This document shows positions 10,545 to 22,014 of a stretch of DNA of 64,000 nucleotides, piece by piece (position 1 is the stretch's first letter; each line of letters begins with the position of its first letter). The DNA is taken from contig OX336397.1 in the NCBI GenBank assembly GCA_946902985.2, forward strand, positions 150,901,890 to 150,965,889, written 5' to 3'. The notes under the pieces were generated by a model. It was not told where the DNA came from, searched no databases, and saw nothing but the letters and a program-made list of their open reading frames with translations. This stretch comes from Meconema thalassinum (taxonomy: Eukaryota > Arthropoda > Insecta > Orthoptera > Tettigoniidae). The position numbers and the translations under genes were made by a program.

Positions 10545-11860
10545 ATTTATGTCAAACAAACTTTTTTATAGATTTCCTAAATTTTGGAAAATATAGCCTA
10601 TTTTCAAAATTCTATTTATTTTGTCCTAGAGAGTTGAAATTTGGTGTGGGGCTAGGGCAGGTCAAGGCCATTCATTTATGTCAAACAAACTTTTTTGTCG
10701 CGAACACTGCAGACATATCACGTGATCGCTCGCATGATGATGCAATATGTCCTCGCGATTACGCAATATTCAAAACATACATTCTCACCCTACTAATGTC
10801 CTGACTCACTCACTCACTCATCATCGCCCAGCCAAAATTATTCAAGTTAGGAACAAGACAATTTGGGGATATGTTCATTGTATGTCAAAACCGTCTACTA
10901 AGGGAGGATTTTCGGATATTCAGGTTTAAAGGGATCTTAAGGGGGTTAAACCTGCATTTCATTGAATAACAATATCTCACGAGTGGTTTCAATTGTGGAT
11001 GCGATACTCGGCATATAAACTAATCATTAAAAATAAGCAGACATGTGTCGAAGGGTTTTTCGATGTGGTGTATTGAGGTGAAAGGGGTGAAAAGTGGGGG
11101 TTGAAGGATTCCTGACGGAGCTTGTAGGCCTATCTCTGAAACGACATAGGTGAGAAATTTGAAACTGAGCGAAAAAAATCAGCTTAAAAATAAGTAAATC
11201 GGTGTTCGACCGTTTTTTCATAAATTCAATTTAAGGGGCCAATGGGGTGGGGTGAAATTCTGGGTAAAAAAGGAGAGAAAGTGTCCTAACTGACTGACTA
11301 ACTCACTCACTCATCAAACTCAGAGGGGAAGAACAGCTCAAAAATAAGTAAATATGTGTTCGACCGTTTTTTTTTTCATAAATCCAATTTAATGGGTTCA
11401 TGAGAGGGGTGAAATTCTGAAAAATAAATGAAAGAAAATGTCCTGACTGCCTCACTCATTCATCACGCCCAGCGAAAACTATTAAAGTTGGAAACATGAA
11501 AATTTGGGAATATGTTCGCTGTATGTTGAAAACGTCAACTAAGGAAGGATTTTTGTTTATTCGGGTTTTAAAGAGGTGTTAAGGTGGGTAAACGTGCATT
11601 TCATTGAATAACGATATCTCATGAGTTGTTTCTTTGGGGATGTGATATTCGGTATATAAACTAATCATTAAAAATAATCTAAGGGTTTATCGATGTGGTG
11701 TATATTATGAGGTGAAAGGGGTAAAAATTGGGGGTTGAGGAATTCTTAACGGAGCGTATATTTCTTAAACGACATAGGCGAGAAGTTTGAAATTCAGCGG
11801 GAAGAAACGGTCTAAGATAGGTGTTTGACCGTTTTTCATAAATCCAATTTTTAGTTTTAA
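10545..11860 (+). repeat. Long-period tandem repeat (~655 bp)
   Basis: Two successive copies can be aligned: the block starting ATGTCCTGACTCACTCACTC near 10795 recurs as AATGTCCTGACTGCCTCACT near 11447. Each is followed by the same ordered phrases: AAATTTGGG, ATATGTTC, GCATTTCATTGAATAAC, ATATAAACTAATCATTAAAA, GGGGGTTGA and TTCGACCG. A partial third segment sits at 11340-11440. A separate duplicated phrase, TTCATTTATGTCAAACAAAC, occurs at 10543 and 10673. It is probably part of a dispersed non-coding element. No protein was recognised. Confidence 0.75.
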
Positions 11861-12510
11861 AAATTCAACGTCTATTAAAATTGTGTATTACTTATACCTA
11901 AAAATTACCATAATAACATACGGTACTTATTGGTGGTCTACAACCCATGTAGTTCCATAAAATAGAACATTTCCTACTACCGGTACCGGTATTTATAACT
12001 GTTTCTTAGTTGAGATATCTTAAAAGATACGTAGTTATATGTCCGTCTGTTCATATTTTCTTTATATTCAAAATGGAAACGCTAAAGGATACGGAGTGAT
12101 CGTAATTGCCTTAGTTATTTCATAGTGATGCAAATTTTACCAATAATTTCTGCATTTTTGCATGCATATTTATTCATTTAATAGTTCATGAACGTCCGGG
12201 CCTTAGTCATTATGATCAGATATGAGACAATAAAATGGAATTATATGATAGCTAAGGTACTAATTCATGGACATTTATCATTTTTAGCCTATTTTCATTT
12301 TATGAAAAAATAGGCTTATGAGATCACCTTTTGTCCGCGTGTGGGTGCGTGTGTGATAGTGTATGTGTGTCCCCCCTAATAACGTCTAAACGCCTGGAGC
12401 GATTTCAATGAAACTGGGTAAGATCATAGCACCATTCCGGACGACGCCGACTTTAGCCTTCAAATTTTATTGTGTCTTACCAATCCAACATGGTGGCTGT
12501 GCGAAATATA

Positions 12511-13360
12511 AGGTGCATTGAAAAATTAACGAGCCGGAGGCTGGAATGCGCAAACCGGTGACGACATCGTCTAATCGAGGCGTGTGTAACGAGGTGAGGT
12601 TCCGGCCAGAGCGTAGAAGGTCACAACCCGTCGCTAGAAGGCACGCGTGCACGTCACGTGACGATACAAAGCGAGCAGCAGCATGCATCAATCGTCCAAC
12701 GCTACAAGTCGCATTGCAAACAGTGACATGGAGGCTTCAACGGAAGAGCAAAGAGGTGTTGTTCGGTTTCTGACAGCGGAAGGAGTAGGGGGAACGAACA
12801 TTCATCGCCGAATGTCACAAGTGTACGGCGAACATTGCAAGGGTCAAGGCGTGGCACAACCGCTTCAGGGAAGGACGGGTGTCGTTAGCCGATGATGCCC
12901 GGTCTGGGACACCCCCAGGCATTACCGATGACAAGGTCGAGCTGGTTGATGCACTCATTACCCAGGACCACCGAGTGACATTGAACGCCATAGCCGCCAT
13001 GGTCGCTCCACGACAATGCACGACCTCATGTGGCCAACACAGTCGCGGCACTCCTGCAGAAATTCAAATGGGAGATTCTCGGCCACCCTCCATACAGTCC
13101 AGACCTCTCTCCCCGTGATTACGCCATGTTCGGTCCCCTGAAAAGGGCTCTGTGGGGCCAACAATTCACCTCGGACGCCGACGTCCAGCTGTACGTGCGG
13201 AACTGGTTCACATCGCAGCCCAGGGAATTTTATGTGACTGCCATTCACCGCCTCGTGTCACAGTGGGATAAGTATCTCAACAGCCAGGGCCAATACTTCT
13301 AACATACAGGTACTGGTTTCTGTAATTATGCCTCCAGCTCGTTACTTTTTGAACGCACCG
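12511..13360 (+). mobile_element. Mariner element, internally deleted, nested
   Basis: About 850 bp bounded by TA on both sides (12509-12510 and 13361-13362). The terminal inverted repeats are about 30 bp: the left begins AGGTGCATTGAAAAATTAAC and the right, on the opposite strand, begins CGGTGCGTTCAAAAAGTAAC; both continue into CGAGCYGGAGGC. Removing it together with one TA restores the family 1 phrase GCGAAATATTTCACCAGC, so the insertion into the Helentron-like element is exact. It holds a broken transposase frame. Confidence 0.93.
12729..13303 (+). pseudogene. Mariner transposase, deleted and frameshifted
   Basis: The N-terminal region starts MEASTEEQRGVVRFLTAEG. After a frameshift near 12840 the helix-turn-helix region continues as AWHNRFREGRVSLADDARSG and DKVELVDALITQDHRVT. 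An internal deletion near 13005-13015 then joins directly to LHDNARPHVANTV. The catalytic domain ends with LGHPPYSPDLSPRDYAMFGP, LKRALWGQQF and the terminal NSQGQYF. The first catalytic Asp region is deleted, while the HDNARPH and SPDLSPRDY blocks remain, so it cannot transpose on its own. The product would have been a DDD/DDE transposase acting on the element's own inverted repeats. Confidence 0.9.
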
Positions 13361-14045
13361 TATATTTCACCAGCATTCAGTAACTCTCTGAAACTATTAC
13401 CGACATCACCCTGAAATTTTGAACGGTGATAGAGGGCACTACTGCAAGTTCACCTATGAGACTTTTAAATACCTGGTAACTACAAAACCAACATGGCGGC
13501 CAAGCGAATTTGAGACTTTTAATAGACTTTTCTCGTGATTTAGACATCCAAACATAATGAAACTTGGTACAGCAAATGTTTATACACATTGTAATGCACT
13601 GGCGTGTGATTTAGTTCAATTGTTTACATAATCTCAAAATGGCGGCTGTGCGAAATATTTCACTGGCTTTTTATATCTCCGAAACTATTACAGATATCAC
13701 CCCCAAAATTTTGTACCGTGAAAAAGGGAACTGCTGCAAGTATATCTATGTAACTTTCAAAAACCTGTATAATACAAAACGAACATGGCGGCCAAGCGAA
13801 GTTGAAACATTTTAATAGACGTTTCTCTTGATTTAATCATCTGAGCGCAGTGAAATGTGGTACAGTAAATGATTATACGTATTGTAATGCACTGGCATCT
13901 AATTTTGTTCAATTGTTTACAAAACCTCCAGATGGCGGCTGTGCGAATTCTTAAAATTAAATTTTTATATCTTGTATCGTAATCATGTGATCGAAGTGAA
14001 AGTTTGAATAATGAAGCTACGCAATAATTTTCCTCGTGATTTTAT

Positions 14046-14389
14046 AAGTATCACCTACTTTAAAATTTATGTTTTTTTTAACTTGTGACTGTCTTGTATG
14101 AGATGATGTACCATTGTTTTTAGTTATAAACAAGCAAGAAAAAAGTCATTGTGTCATTCAATTAAAAAAAAGTTATCATGTTTAAAATAATAATTATTCT
14201 CACTGTCTGTCTCTCTCTATATATGTTGATACTAATTATACTATTATATTGATTATACTATTATACAAATGTTAAATTAATAATAATAATTATTATTATG
14301 GTATTCATAATAAAACAAAGAACAACATACACGATTGTTTCCTATTTTTTGAAATCATAACAGTGATGGTATACATGTTGATTGTTTTA
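14046..14389. other. AT-rich spacer
   Basis: Microsatellite-like TAT/ATA tracts and AATAATAATTATTATTAT around 14279-14298. No gene was seen. Confidence 0.4.
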
Positions 14390-14749
14390 TTAATCCTGAA
14401 GTTTATATGTACATAAAAGTCTTTTACCATTCATTCCACCAATAACTATCAATGCCACCAATCTTGCTAATACAGTAGCATTAAAAGCGGTTAATGGTGG
14501 CTTAGCAATGTTTAACAACACATTATTAACAACACGTGTTAGTGATGCATCACTGTTATAATACGCTATATTATCATTTCCCGCATGCATGTGTCTCCCA
14601 CGTCTCAAACAATGATCAAGCCGAGTGATGGGACCACAAAAGGAGTATCCAGGTAGGTGTATTTTGAAGGGTTGATATTCAATGACTTTATGAATAATTC
14701 CACAGCTAGTACACCTTAGGCATTTTTTTTCTACATATACTATATCCAA
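14390..14749 (-). pseudogene. Viral-type phospholipase A2 domain remnant
   Basis: The minus-strand frame contains LPGYSFCGPITRLDHCLRRG followed by a degenerate NDNIAYYNSD segment. In the family (phospholipase A2 domains of parvovirus-type capsid proteins and of adintovirus/Polinton elements) the order is a PGYxxCGPGT calcium loop, a KRLARGD stretch and a catalytic His-Asp before IAYS. Here the calcium-loop glycine is replaced by Ile and the catalytic His is absent, so it is almost certainly inactive. The frame ends IGGMNGKRLLCTYKLQD, resembling the family tail. The first ~25 codons are poorly aligned and may belong to the FLYWCH-like remnant at 14755-14850. Likely an old viral or Polinton integration. 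No capsid, polymerase or integrase frame was recognised next to it. Confidence 0.65.
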
Positions 14750-14754
14750 TCAAG

Positions 14755-14850
14755 GTAAACCATGACCACTCTATCATGGTTATTCTTAAAACTATAAGCA
14801 GCACCATGTAAAATAAAATAATATTCTAATAATGTTGAAACCGTGGTTCT
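14755..14850 (-). pseudogene. Possible FLYWCH zinc-finger remnant
   Basis: On the minus strand the reading HGAAYSFKNNHDRV lies just upstream of the phospholipase remnant. It resembles the start of a FLYWCH finger (small-residue Tyr, basic stretch, then Trp-x-Cys). The later Trp-Cys pair is blurred by frameshift. A better preserved FLYWCH frame lies at 18207 on the plus strand. Confidence 0.35.
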
Positions 14851-14966
14851 AAGGTCCAGAGTATCAATTCTGACTATGATTCTCAGTCAATCACATACAT
14901 TAATAACAAAAACTGTCAATGGGGGATGTTCATGAAATGGACTGAAAATGTCAATTTTCATGTTAT

Positions 14967-16415
14967 TTTTAGCCTACTTTTCACATTTTGCAAAAATGAG
15001 GAAAAAGTAGACTTATGAGATCGGGCAAATGTGTGTCTGTTTGTCTGTCCTACTGCCTGTCTGTATGTCGGTCCTTCTGTCTGTCTGGCTGGCTTTGTGT
15101 GTGTGTCCCCCTATCAACTCCTAACCGGCTGCCGCAATAAAAACAGAATTTGGTAGGAGTAAAGATCTATACATGAATATCTCACGGCCATATTTGAAAA
15201 TGATGTCAGTGCTACCAACTGCTGAAAAATTGCAATTGAAATTTGAGCTCCATGTTGGATATCCTGGAAAGTATGAATGGGAGCTATTTCAAAATTGTCA
15301 CACGTATAGATAATAATATTGCAGTTTAATTTCCAAGAGGCCATACATTGCAGTGTTGCCAAAATGATTATAAGCCTGCTGATATGTTAAAATTTTAAAT
15401 GCATATAACTTCTACACTCTCAATTGGATTTCAACCAAATTTCGTATGTGCTATGTGTACCTAAACAGATATGACTGAGCATATTCTTAAGAGCCACCAG
15501 GGCTGCCAACTGTTAATAAATGCTCTCATTTATTTTTATCCAAATACCCCTATATATCAGAAAGTATGCAAGCCGACAGCTTTAAACTATGCACACGTAT
15601 AGTACCTGACATGCTATATTAATTTGGAGTAACTTATAACGTCAGTTCTACCAACGTGATTCTAAGCCTGTTGAGAGGTCCTACTTTAAATACAGGTAAC
15701 TTCTATCCTATCATTTGGATTTCAACCAAATTTCGTGTGTGTTATGTGTACCATAACAGATATGACTGCCGATTCTTAAGAGTAACCAGGGCTGCCAACT
15801 GTTAATACATACTGTCTCTATTTTTGTTACCCTAATATCATTATATCAGAAATTGTGCAAGCCAATAGCTCTAAACTTTGCACACGTATGCTACCTGGCA
15901 TTCTAGATTAATTTGGAGTAACGAATATAGGCCTACGCCAGTGCTGCCAACATGATTCTAGGCCTGCTGATAGGTCCAATTTTAAAATGCATGTAACTTC
16001 TATACTAACTAATGGATTTCATTCAAAATTGACACAACAATAGACCATATTATTTCAGACCAATACATGTATGTTATTGTTGCCAACATGATTTTACGTG
16101 CGCTGTTAGATCCAATGTTTAACTGCATTTGACGTCCATGTTATCCATTGGACGTCAACCAAATTTTGTAATCTGTACCTAAAGAGATGGAACTAAGAAA
16201 ATATTCAGTCACCAGGGCTGCCAATTGTAGTTCTCTATTAGGCTTCATTATGCCATTATGTACAGGCTACAGTATTTCGAACTAATTAGAAATTTCGATA
16301 TTACCAACTTAATTTCGTCATTATTCTAGATAGATCCATATAGATTAATCATTGGCATGTATCTTAAATTTTAAGAAACGTAGGCTCTTTAGTTCGTCAC
16401 GGAACTTCTTGTTTA
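14967..16415 (+). mobile_element. Helentron-like element, family 2, copy 1
   Basis: It begins TTTTTAGCCTACTTTTCAC with a hairpin whose other arm is AAAAAGTAGACTTATGAGATC, then GTCTGTCTG repeats and the phrase CAACTCCTAACCGGCTGC. Internal tandem modules (~290 bp) repeat TTCTACACTCTCAATTGGAT, AACCAAATTTCGT, AGGGCTGCCAACTGTTAATA and GCACACGTATAGTACCTGAC. The end reads GTAGGCTCTTTAGTTCGTCA then CGGAACTTCTTGTTT, which contains the inverted copy of the start motif AGCCTAC and a small palindrome. The second copy is at 55838-57223. Non-coding. Confidence 0.72.
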
Positions 16416-16788
16416 TTTATTAATAGAACTCATTGACAGTAAATTCCCAAAGTTTCAGTAATAAAATCGCATCCGAAGTGCCTGAAAAATATTTAAATGT
16501 GTAGCACGACCTTCCTGACACAACCTCGATTTGAAGTAACTCTTATATACCAGCACGGTCAACAACGATTCCGTGGATTACATTCAAGCAAAATTGCGCG
16601 GGATACATCTAGGAGGCCGTGATATATACTCTATGGTCTTTACAGATCACCTGCGACCATGTGCCTTATCTTAGAAACCATAACTACCAATCTGCTTCTT
16701 GGTTTAGCCTATAAAGAAACCATTCTTGTTTTGCCTTGTGCTACTGACGGCGATTTACGAAAATATTTCATTCGTTCATAATTCAATA
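16416..16788. other. Unrecognised stretch before a transposase remnant
   Basis: No clear feature. A frame entering from about 16726 joins the Mutator-like remnant, but its first residues show no family similarity. Confidence 0.35.
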
Positions 16789-17464
16789 ATGCCACTGCCA
16801 CGTAGAGTGTACAGAAAACTGGATATGCAGCGTTTGCAGAAGCTGCTGAATGCTAGAAGATGCACTCTTCAAGTGCATTATGTCAAGACCATCAGACAGA
16901 ACCTATCCAGTGTAAGTGAAATGAAAAGTGCTGTATGGGCTACATATTTCCACATGGTGTCAACAGATAAACATCCCATTCACCATCTGTGTCACATTAG
17001 CTGGTGTAAAGATCTACAGGCTCAGAGGGATACCATCCCTTACTTTCTCAAGGATAGGCTTCCAAATTGTATCCTGGATGTTTTCAAGCCCACTTACAGG
17101 TTTCTGCCTGATCCTGACCTTCTCAAAAGTGTATTCATGACAAAACCCAGAATACAAATGAGTCGCTAAATTCACTCATATGGAAACGATGCCCTAAAAC
17201 CACATTTTCTTCCGCTACAGTTATCAGAATTGCTACTTATGATGCAGTCATTGTATTCAATGATGGTAATGCAGCGAGGATGAAATGGGCTTCAAGATAG
17301 GAGGCTTTACTCATGACATCTTGGGAAATATAGATATACAGCGCCTCTCTGCGACTGAAAAGTCAGTTGAATACCTGTTTAAGGAAAGGAGGCAGAAAAC
17401 AAGAAGCCAAAAGAGAAACTTTGTAGGGAAAGAGGACCCTGAGTTCAGTTACGGAGCCTTTTAA
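16789..17464 (+). pseudogene. Mutator-like transposase C-terminal remnant
   Basis: Two frame segments match, in order, the C-terminal part of a transposase family called Mutator-like in animal genomes. The first has AVWATYFHMVSTDKHPIHH, HISWCKDLQAQRD and LDVFKPTYRFLPDPDLLKSV and ends at a stop at 17167-17169. The second, frameshifted, has NSLIWKRCPKT, IATYDAVIVFNDGNAARMK and a lysine/arginine-rich tail ending SYGAF at 17464. The catalytic region upstream is missing. The product would have acted as a DNA transposase in the nucleus. No terminal repeats were found, so the element boundaries are unknown. Confidence 0.65.
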
Positions 17465-18040
17465 AGAGATAACAGAAGAAAAAACATTATGTTGAACTTT
17501 AAATTGCATTTCCTGAAAATCATATATTTCAATGTTTAATTACCTTTTCCTCAGGATTTAAAAAAGCTAGGATTATGAAATTTTGTACTTGTATTTCTAT
17601 AAACATAATAAATATTTTCTCATGAGAACATTTTAAAATTATGTGTACAAGCTCAGATATGGGGCCTAGTGCTTGGAATTTTGGGTGGATTTATATTATA
17701 CGTACATAATTACATTGAAAAATTATTAAAATTCTCATATTAAATATATCCAAAAAATCTCATGAGAGAAGCTTACTATATGCAAAGAGATTAAATACAG
17801 AAAGTTTTGTAGAAATCTGTTCAATAGTTTCTGAAAAAAGGAACATTTATGATTTTTTGGAAATATAATTTTAGATTCTCTTACAAAAAAGTTAATGTTG
17901 AAATTATAACCTAAGAACTTCACAGTATATTCACGAACTTAATATAAAGCACGGTACAAAATTTCATTTTAATATATTCAAAATTGGGGGTTAGGTACAT
18001 CTTTTAAATAGTGTGTGTTTTTCATGAACGTCCCCCCTTA
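17465..18040. other. AT-rich stretch without a gene
   Basis: Low-complexity AT-rich DNA. A 62-codon minus-strand frame (17923-17735) is rich in Phe, Ile and Asn and is probably a chance product of composition. Confidence 0.4.
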
Positions 18041-18044
18041 GTCA

Positions 18045-18190
18045 CCATCATAAGACATTAACATAAGCCACTAAAAAGCCATTAAAATATGGTATTAACA
18101 TAAACCACCAATATATGCCATAAACATAAGCTACCAACATAAACCACTAACATAAGTCACCAACATAAGCCACCAACATAATCCTACATA
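18045..18190 (+). repeat. Short tandem repeat, CCAACATAAGCCA-type unit
   Basis: About nine imperfect ~15 bp units of the form ACATAAGCCACTA/ACATAAGCCACCA, ending at ACATAATCCTACATAA. Confidence 0.8.
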
Positions 18191-18206
18191 AAACGTCAAC
18201 ACAAAG

Positions 18207-18883
18207 TGTTCTAACCTTTGTAGTAGGCGGATCAAATATACAAGTCAGATGCTATTATGGAACAAAAGGTAAACCACGTGCCCTGTATCATGGCTACTCT
18301 TATAACTATAAGCGAGAAAATGTGAATAGCATCATATTTTGGCAGTGCTCAAAACAAAGAACAACAAAATGTCCAGGTCATCTAAAAAGTAAACATGATG
18401 GGGTCTTAAGTGTGGGTAATCATCAATGTGGTACACCAAATGAAACACAGTTGGTGTTAACAAAACATTATCAAAAGGACAAAAAAAGCAATCCCAACAA
18501 AAAAAGTGTTACTCAACATAGTAACTTGATTGTTAAAAACATTTACCATCTACTCAAAAAGTTATGTTTAAACCCTTTTCCAAGCCACCTGTAAAGCAAA
18601 CAACACTATCAAAAGCCACGCAAACTCTACAAGAGGTGTCCATGGAAAAATGATCAAAAAGGACTACATAGTCATAGTGATTATAGTTACAATAATGATA
18701 ATAATGATGATCATGATGATAATGATGACTATGATGATGTAAAAGAAGAAGATCAAGTTTTTAAACCTATAAAACCATTGTTGCTTCCCCAGTTTTTAAC
18801 AACATTAGTCCATACTCTTCGTGGAAATCTCATTTACAGCAAGCCATGGGTTAAAAAAAACAAGAACTATAACAGCCTAGGGT
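18207..18883 (+). pseudogene. FLYWCH zinc-finger protein frame with acidic linker
   Basis: The frame opens with VLTFVVGGSNIQVRCYYG and then shows a FLYWCH finger: GKPRALYHGYSYNYKRENV, IIFWQCSKQRTTKCPGHL and a terminal His-x-Cys in GNHQCG, giving the Trp-x-Cys...Cys...His pattern. A stop at 18592-18594 ends this frame. A second frame continues with KPRKLYKRCPWKN, an Asp/Asn-rich run encoded by GAT repeats (18690-18740), then PLLLPQFLTTLVHTLRGN and LIYSKPWVKKNKNY. FLYWCH fingers bind DNA and occur in MULE transposases and some host or viral proteins. A single frameshift separates the halves, so this may be a recently broken gene. No intron signals were needed. The C-terminal half is unrecognised. 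Confidence 0.6.
18690..18742 (+). repeat. GAT/GATGAT microsatellite
   Basis: ATGATAATAATGATGATCAT and following GAT repeats. It encodes the Asp/Asn run of the surrounding frame. Confidence 0.8.
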
Positions 18884-18949
18884 AAAGAAAAAAGTTGTAT
18901 GTATGTAACGATTGTAAAAAGTACTTTAATTGCATAAATAAATAAAAAA

Positions 18950-20830
18950 TTGTGTATGGGTACAATCTGTTTTCTTTTCTTTTTCTTACTTGTTAACCTC
19001 ATGCCCCAACTATTAATGTCAATGTTCCACGTTTCCAATTTCCCGTCCATACCCTGTCAATGCCACGTCCTGTGACTCGGTGGCTATCCTCACAATCGTG
19101 TTTTCACAAACCATCGCATAAGTCTCTGCGACGTATAGTCCGTGAAATAACGATTAATGCATTTGAAAGCATGGCCACCGTGGCCAGCCACATACTTGTT
19201 GTTTAAACACCTACACACCACCGGTATCGTCTCTCTTTCTCTCTCTCTCTCTCTCTCTACTACTACCACTCTTAAATAATATTTAAAAAGAACTCTCATA
19301 GGTCAAAATCTCATCATGGGTTTAGAAACTAATAACAAAAGTGTTGTTAAGTCCTTTGACAAAATTTAAAAAAAATACATGTTTAATAAAACATTAGGCT
19401 ATATCAATCATTCATTAACTATTAAATAAAATTTTAAAAAAGAGTGAAAAAGTATTATTTTTTCTTTCAAAATGTGTCATTGGCATTTTTTTTATAATTA
19501 ATAAATTCAAAAAAGGCGCATCATTTCATGTAATTTCATAACTCATACATCACAAACCCCCACCATGAGTTCACAGCCAGGCGCTCACAACTAGCCAAGT
19601 GGTTTTAAAGTTCAACCCCCCCCCCCCCATCCCACCCCTCCCACACGCTCATCACAGTCATCCCTTAACCAGTCATTAGTTTGAAAAAGCCCGCCAACGT
19701 CTTACCCATAGTCACATGTCGCAACGTCAAGTTAACTCATGGATAAATAAAATTGAACCCTCATGTAGTTAGGCCCTATGAATAAAATTTTAGCCACATC
19801 TCTGCTCCTCTCAAAAGAACAAATGTCAAGCTTTTGTTTATGTCGACACCGGGCTTTCTACGATTTACAGTTTTTTCAATAATTACTGTTTTCAAAATTC
19901 AACTTTTGAAAAAAAAAAAAAGATATAAACCACTCATTCGTACAAAGAGGGCTTCAAAACAAGCCTTTTGACACCACACACATCAAAATCCGATCATTCG
20001 TAGGCGAGATATCGACAAAAAAAAAACCAACGCCAAGTGCAGTCACATGCGCGCACGCAAGTTACAGGTACACTCACGTCCAAAAAAAGTGTATGGGCCA
20101 GTTCCCCCCTTGCTCTCCTCCTGCTTATATATATTGTGCCCTGATGAGACTTGGCATTATGCCTGGCGCGAGTCGATGTTTGAACACGGCGCGCGGAAGC
20201 GAGCAGACAGCGACACACTGCTTGCCAAGTAGAATTTAAGCAGAGCGCGGTCCTGAACCAATGCTGGTATGCGCACGTTATAAATACAATATCTGAAGAC
20301 TACGACAATAAGTACACATGTTTATTGGATAGTGAACAAGTCTGCATCTTCAAGCCACTTTCCAGAATAACATTACTTAATGCCATTACGTAATATCGGC
20401 TATTGACATTCAACGACTATATATACTGAAGCCCAGCGCAGACTAGACAGATGAATAGTACCCCAGTGAGGCTCGTGCTGGTGGGAATACGCGACGGTTG
20501 GCTATACACCACGTTATTATGCTCAAATGTGCCGCGATGTTTTGGAACTGTGATAGTGTCGCGATGTTTTAAAGCTGTGATAGTGCCGAGAGTGATTGTG
20601 CGTTGGATTATATTCCAAACTTGTTAGCTGACATAAATTGTCCTCCAGAAGTGAAAGGTACGTTAACATTAACTTTGTTATTTCTCTGTGAATGCAGAAG
20701 ACAATATTTGTGGCACTAGTAACCAATTATGAGACTTCGCTTCACAAATAAGCGGACAAATTCTGAAAATGTGGATATTGCACGTAATATCAACGATATT
20801 TCATTCTGACTATAATTATTGTGGACTTAA
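18950..20830. other. Unrecognised stretch with simple repeats and TATA-like sites
   Basis: It holds a CT run (19230-19257), a C-rich run at 19615-19629 and an A-rich run near 19907. TATA-like sites are at 20126 (CTTATATATATTGTG) and 20419 (CTATATATACTG). After the latter, a short frame 20574-20656 (AESDCALDYIPNLLADINCP) ends in a possible GTACGT donor, but an upstream stop leaves it unconnected. No gene can be claimed. Confidence 0.3.
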
Positions 20831-20838
20831 AGAAGAGG

Positions 20839-21424
20839 TCAGTACTTGACTTGACATATTGGGACTTGAAAGCAATCAGGCGTATTGTTTCTGATCAAAT
20901 ACAACGTTTCAAACTTTAAAAAAATACCTGTGAATTTAACGACCACGATTGTAACATAAACAGTTGCTACAGTGGACATAGAAATCAAATTTAAAGTCAA
21001 TCGTTCACCTGCAACACCATTCATTGCCATGAAAACATAATAAAATTGGACAATCATGGGACCAGTGAAACGGAACATTATGTCGATGACCAACTGTAAG
21101 AAATATATAGATTTGCAGCCATACTTCTTCCAGAGTTGCCTCTACAAAGAAACTACTGCAAGATGATGAGATGCTAGAGGCTTGACCATAATGGATAATG
21201 GGAGCGACGCCATTCCCGGCACACTGCAATGCCTGTGGATCCAGCGTCAAGCTTATGCTTGGACAGGACTTTCCGGAGGACGGAGTTTCCAGAGGATTCG
21301 TGGTGCCAGGACACTTTATACATGATGGACCGCAAGACGACCTGCCAGTTTTATAAAGTAATTTATTTTGTAGTTTGAAATTAAGGCCACGAGTTTCTTT
21401 TCTATCCTCTCGCACATCGAGCAA
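20839..21424 (-). CDS. Unidentified minus-strand frames, possible exons
   Basis: One frame starts at 21424 (MLDVREDRKETRGLNFKLQ) with a Cys-rich part, SSCGPSCIKCPGT, and runs 139 codons. An overlapping frame in another phase (21093-20839) is hydrophobic: MVIDIMFRFTGPMIVQFYYV, then STVATVYVTIVVVKFTGIF, which could be one or two membrane segments. I recognise neither. They may be exons of one split gene, a broken transposon gene, or chance frames. No conserved motif decides this. Confidence 0.2.
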
Positions 21425-22010
21425 TACTTGGAGTTATAGTCATCGACTATGCTTGAATTTTACGTTTGAACTGGAAGGTGAGGTAATGCTAACATCTCTT
21501 ATACTTCGTCACATATCGATTTAATCATATGGGAAGCATTACCGTATTTTTTCCGAGGCAGCAGGATTAACTGACACTCTGGAGCAAACACTGTAATAAC
21601 ACGGAAAAATTAAATTAATTTTTACCTAGATGATAATAATAATTATTATGAATTTGAAAACACTGAAACGTATTTACAAAAAGAATGACAACTCTGAACT
21701 TGTTGAGTAATAATGTTGATGATATTTTTAAAGCTAATTTATTTGGGAGTGAGGGAGGCAATCTTCAAGCTATTAGTGGACGTGAAGCTGATTATTCCAA
21801 TTGAAATTACAATATAAACGATGGATATAGGGATTTTGTGTTAATGCTATCGTTTATAATATGAGTGATTCCCGAGAGTGGACTCAGGTGGTTTAGTGGT
21901 GAACCCACTTATATATTGGACAGGTAGCCGTTGTAGCAATGCTGTAAATAAAGCTTCAGATGAGTAAGATCTAGGTCCATTCCAACTAATAGTCTTCCAC
22001 GCCAAGTAAT
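21425..22010. other. Unrecognised AT-rich stretch
   Basis: No motif, splice pair or repeat was identified. Confidence 0.35.
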
Positions 22011-22014
22011 ATTT

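Larger units (their letters stand above)
12283..14045 (+). mobile_element. Helentron-like element, family 1, copy 1
   Basis: It starts with TTTTTAGCCTATTTTC and a hairpin whose second arm is AAAAAATAGGCTTATGAG. A GT-rich microsatellite, a run of CCCCCC and the phrase TAAACGCCTGGAGCGATTTC follow. The body is built of repeated modules carrying CATGGCGGCTGTGCGAA, GAAACTATTACCGACATCAC, AACCAACATGGCGGCCAAGC and AATGAAACTTGGTACAG. A mariner relic interrupts it at 12511-13360. The far end is lost near 14045. Hairpin end, mirrored ends in other copies and internal tandem modules fit Helentron-associated elements; that assignment is inference. Confidence 0.7.

Noticed and set aside
19994..20232. Overlapping Arg-rich frames on both strands
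   Set aside because: Short, mutually overlapping and without motifs; they come from the GC-rich island.
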